This document shows, piece by piece, positions 6,195 to 6,422 of a DNA stretch of 6,422 nt. The stretch is from assembly GCA_947377705.1 (NCBI GenBank), contig CANCGU010000156.1:1-6422 (forward strand). Reading direction: 5' to 3'. The DNA comes from Comamonadaceae bacterium (lineage in GTDB: Bacteria > Pseudomonadota > Gammaproteobacteria > Burkholderiales > Burkholderiaceae). Numbering within the stretch: position 1 is the stretch's first letter; every line of letters starts with the position of its first letter. A program made the translations under genes and the position numbers. A model generated the notes under the pieces. It made no database searches. It saw nothing but the letters and a program-made list of their open reading frames with translations, and was not told the DNA's origin.

Positions 6195-6422
6195 ATGACC
6201 TACACCCGTCGAACCAAAGACCAAATGGCAGCGCGTGTGGCGCAAGACATGCCCGATGGCGCTTACGTCAACTTAGGCATTGGCATGCCCACTTTGGTGG
6301 CAAACCATTTGCCGCAAGGCTTGGAAATTATTTTGCACAGCGAAAACGGCATCTTAGGGATGGGAGCTGCGCCAGCCAAAGCGGATGAAGACTTCGATTT
6401 GATCAATGCGGGCAAGCAGCCT
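6195..6422 (+). CDS. pcaJ: 3-oxoacid (probably 3-oxoadipate) CoA-transferase, subunit B, 5' part
   Basis: The first 76 residues of the beta subunit, cut by the window edge (the family is usually a little over 210 residues). It contains the [19 protein letters not shown] segment (22-40) and the active-site block [11 protein letters not shown] (47-57), in which glutamate 50 is the residue expected to carry CoA as a thioester. Start ATG 6195 follows the subunit A stop by 3 bases and has a good Shine-Dalgarno. With subunit A it forms the heteromeric enzyme; the substrate call follows subunit A. In related bacteria a thiolase (pcaF) and other beta-ketoadipate genes often follow, but none is visible here. 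The frame stays open to the last base. Confidence 0.93.
   Translation, partial: MTYTRRTKDQMAARVAQDMPDGAYVNLGIGMPTLVANHLPQGLEIILHSENGILGMGAAPAKADEDFDLINAGKQP

Noticed and set aside
1..6422. Search for a novel defence, mobile or regulatory RNA system
   Set aside because: Nearly all bases are explained by seven protein genes of known families with normal length and spacing; no integrase, transposase, repeat array, tRNA or large structured non-coding region was seen.

Overview
The window looks like a chromosomal segment from a betaproteobacterium, most likely order Burkholderiales, family Comamonadaceae. This rests on protein flavour: a Bug/TctC-type periplasmic receptor, a DUF1841 protein, and a PcaI-like sequence resembling the 3-oxoadipate CoA-transferases of that family. 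GC content is moderate by eye. The family assignment is inference from remembered families, not a database result. All strands are covered by ordinary, densely packed genes; there is no gene-free stretch over 300 bases, and I see no RNA gene, mobile element, CRISPR array or long repeat.

Layout: (1) 1-149, plus strand, the C-terminal end of a class I c-type cytochrome, closed by a strong hairpin terminator (171-196). (2) 195-5370, minus strand, four genes in one direction with short gaps (about 47, 3 and 44 bases). In transcription order they are a DUF1841 protein, a secreted Bug/TctC-type solute receptor, a CaiB/BaiF (class III) CoA-transferase, and a large Lon-related AAA+ protease. (3) 5371-5462, a 92-base divergent intergenic region with a plausible sigma-70 promoter for the minus-strand genes. 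(4) 5463-6422, plus strand, the two subunits of a class I 3-oxoacid CoA-transferase (pcaI/pcaJ-like). The second subunit is cut by the window edge.

Together: the receptor and the CaiB/BaiF enzyme are probably translationally coupled, suggesting capture of an organic acid and its activation to a CoA thioester. The divergent PcaIJ-like enzyme would activate 3-oxoadipate (or another 3-oxoacid) with succinyl-CoA. The locus therefore leans toward organic or aromatic acid catabolism, with two housekeeping-type genes (DUF1841 and the Lon-like protease) in the same transcriptional direction. The membrane subunits of a tripartite transporter are not present, so the receptor is an orphan within this window.

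I looked for an undescribed system and did not find a convincing one. The points most worth a second look are the arginine-type P-loop of the Lon-like protease, the histidine clusters of the DUF1841 protein, and the receptor/CoA-transferase pair.
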